5,368 nucleotides of DNA from Ekhidna sp. (GTDB lineage Bacteria; Bacteroidota; Bacteroidia; Cytophagales; Cyclobacteriaceae): contig JAPPDO010000046.1 in NCBI GenBank assembly GCA_028821635.1, forward strand, positions 1-5,368, given 5' to 3'. The notes beneath the pieces are model-generated. The model saw only the letters and a list, made by a program, of their open reading frames with translations, did no database searches and was not told the origin of the DNA. This document shows positions 5,223 to 5,368 of this stretch, piece by piece. Numbering within the stretch: the stretch's first letter is position 1; each line of letters starts with the position of its first letter. A program made the translations under genes and the position numbers.

Positions 5223-5368
5223 TGGTTCAGGTTTGAAACTTCGCCCAATTCCATGGTGGAACTTTAACCAAGTCTTTTAAAGATTGATTTATTGAAACCT
5301 ACCGATTCAACTGAACCTCCAATTCCTGTCCGTAAACCTTTCCTTATTACCGGTCACCGAAATAGCTA

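Larger units (their letters stand above)
4992..5368. other. Gene-poor downstream flank with repeats
   Basis: No convincing gene is seen after position 4991. The stretch opens with a pyrimidine-rich, locally G+C-rich block (4996-5012), then an imperfect hairpin, a REP-like motif, and the 21-bp array to 5222, each listed separately. From 5268 to the window end one + frame stays open and reads ...PVRKPFLITGHRNS; it has only a TTG (5292) as possible start and is cut by the edge, so it is not called as a gene. Confidence 0.5.

Noticed and set aside
4988..5254. An 88-residue Leu-rich frame on the - strand that looks like a membrane protein
   Set aside because: It reads across the 21-bp array, the REP-like motif and the hairpin; its Leu-rich part simply mirrors the repeat period of 7 codons, and its C-terminal part lies in hairpin DNA. 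No ribosome-binding site or family is recognisable.
5040..5264. A + strand frame through the array with V-T-R-R-N-like heptads
   Set aside because: It lacks a start codon, is broken by a TGA at 5187-5189, and its repeat units mostly differ by amino-acid-changing substitutions. It is kept only as an alternative reading of the array.
5292..5368. A possible gene start at the right edge (TTG, reading KPTDSTEPPIPVRKPFLITGHRNS)
   Set aside because: The PFLITGHRNS stretch recalls P-loop sulfotransferase or SLOG-type N-termini, but there is no ATG or ribosome-binding site, and only 25 codons are visible before the window ends. A - strand frame of 19 codons (5307-5366) is open here too.

Overview
The window is a compact bacterial anti-phage defence region. 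By eye it is about two-thirds A+T. All convincing genes lie on the + strand. The low G+C, mostly weak Shine-Dalgarno sequences inside the operon and repeat-rich spacer DNA would suit a Bacteroidota-type host. No marker gene is present, so that assignment is only a guess.

Layout: (1) 3-1469 is the 3' part of a large Eco57I-type DNA methyltransferase or type IIG restriction-modification enzyme whose 5' end lies outside the window. (2) 1470-1701 is a 232-bp spacer with a small stem-loop just after the RM gene, a possible promoter, an AT-rich dyad, and a pair of overlapping, mutually exclusive inverted repeats just before the next gene. (3) 1702-4888 is a four-gene operon: a CdnC-type cGAS/DncV-like nucleotidyltransferase, a bacterial HORMA protein (Cap7), a TRIP13-like AAA+ ATPase (Cap6) and a NucC endonuclease. 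The junctions are a 4-nt gap, a 1-nt gap and an ATGA overlap, which points to translational coupling. This is a complete type III (HORMA/TRIP13) CBASS of the kind characterised in E. coli MS115-1. (4) 4889-5368 has no convincing gene. It holds a short orphan reading frame right after nucC, an imperfect hairpin, a REP-like motif, and a 21-bp tandem array (six degenerate units, organised as 42-bp pairs).

How the system should work, from the known family: the HORMA protein closes around a peptide ligand, presumably phage-derived, and then binds and activates the CD-NTase. The CD-NTase makes cyclic tri-AMP. That messenger assembles NucC trimers into hexamers that cut double-stranded DNA without sequence specificity, killing the infected cell. 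The TRIP13-like ATPase opens HORMA and prevents accidental firing. All catalytic residues I can place in the four proteins are present, so the system looks intact.

The architecture is not new. The points worth a second look are conservative changes in the NucC messenger pocket with an insertion in the same protein, the overlapping hairpins in the cdnC leader, and the unexplained 21-bp array downstream.
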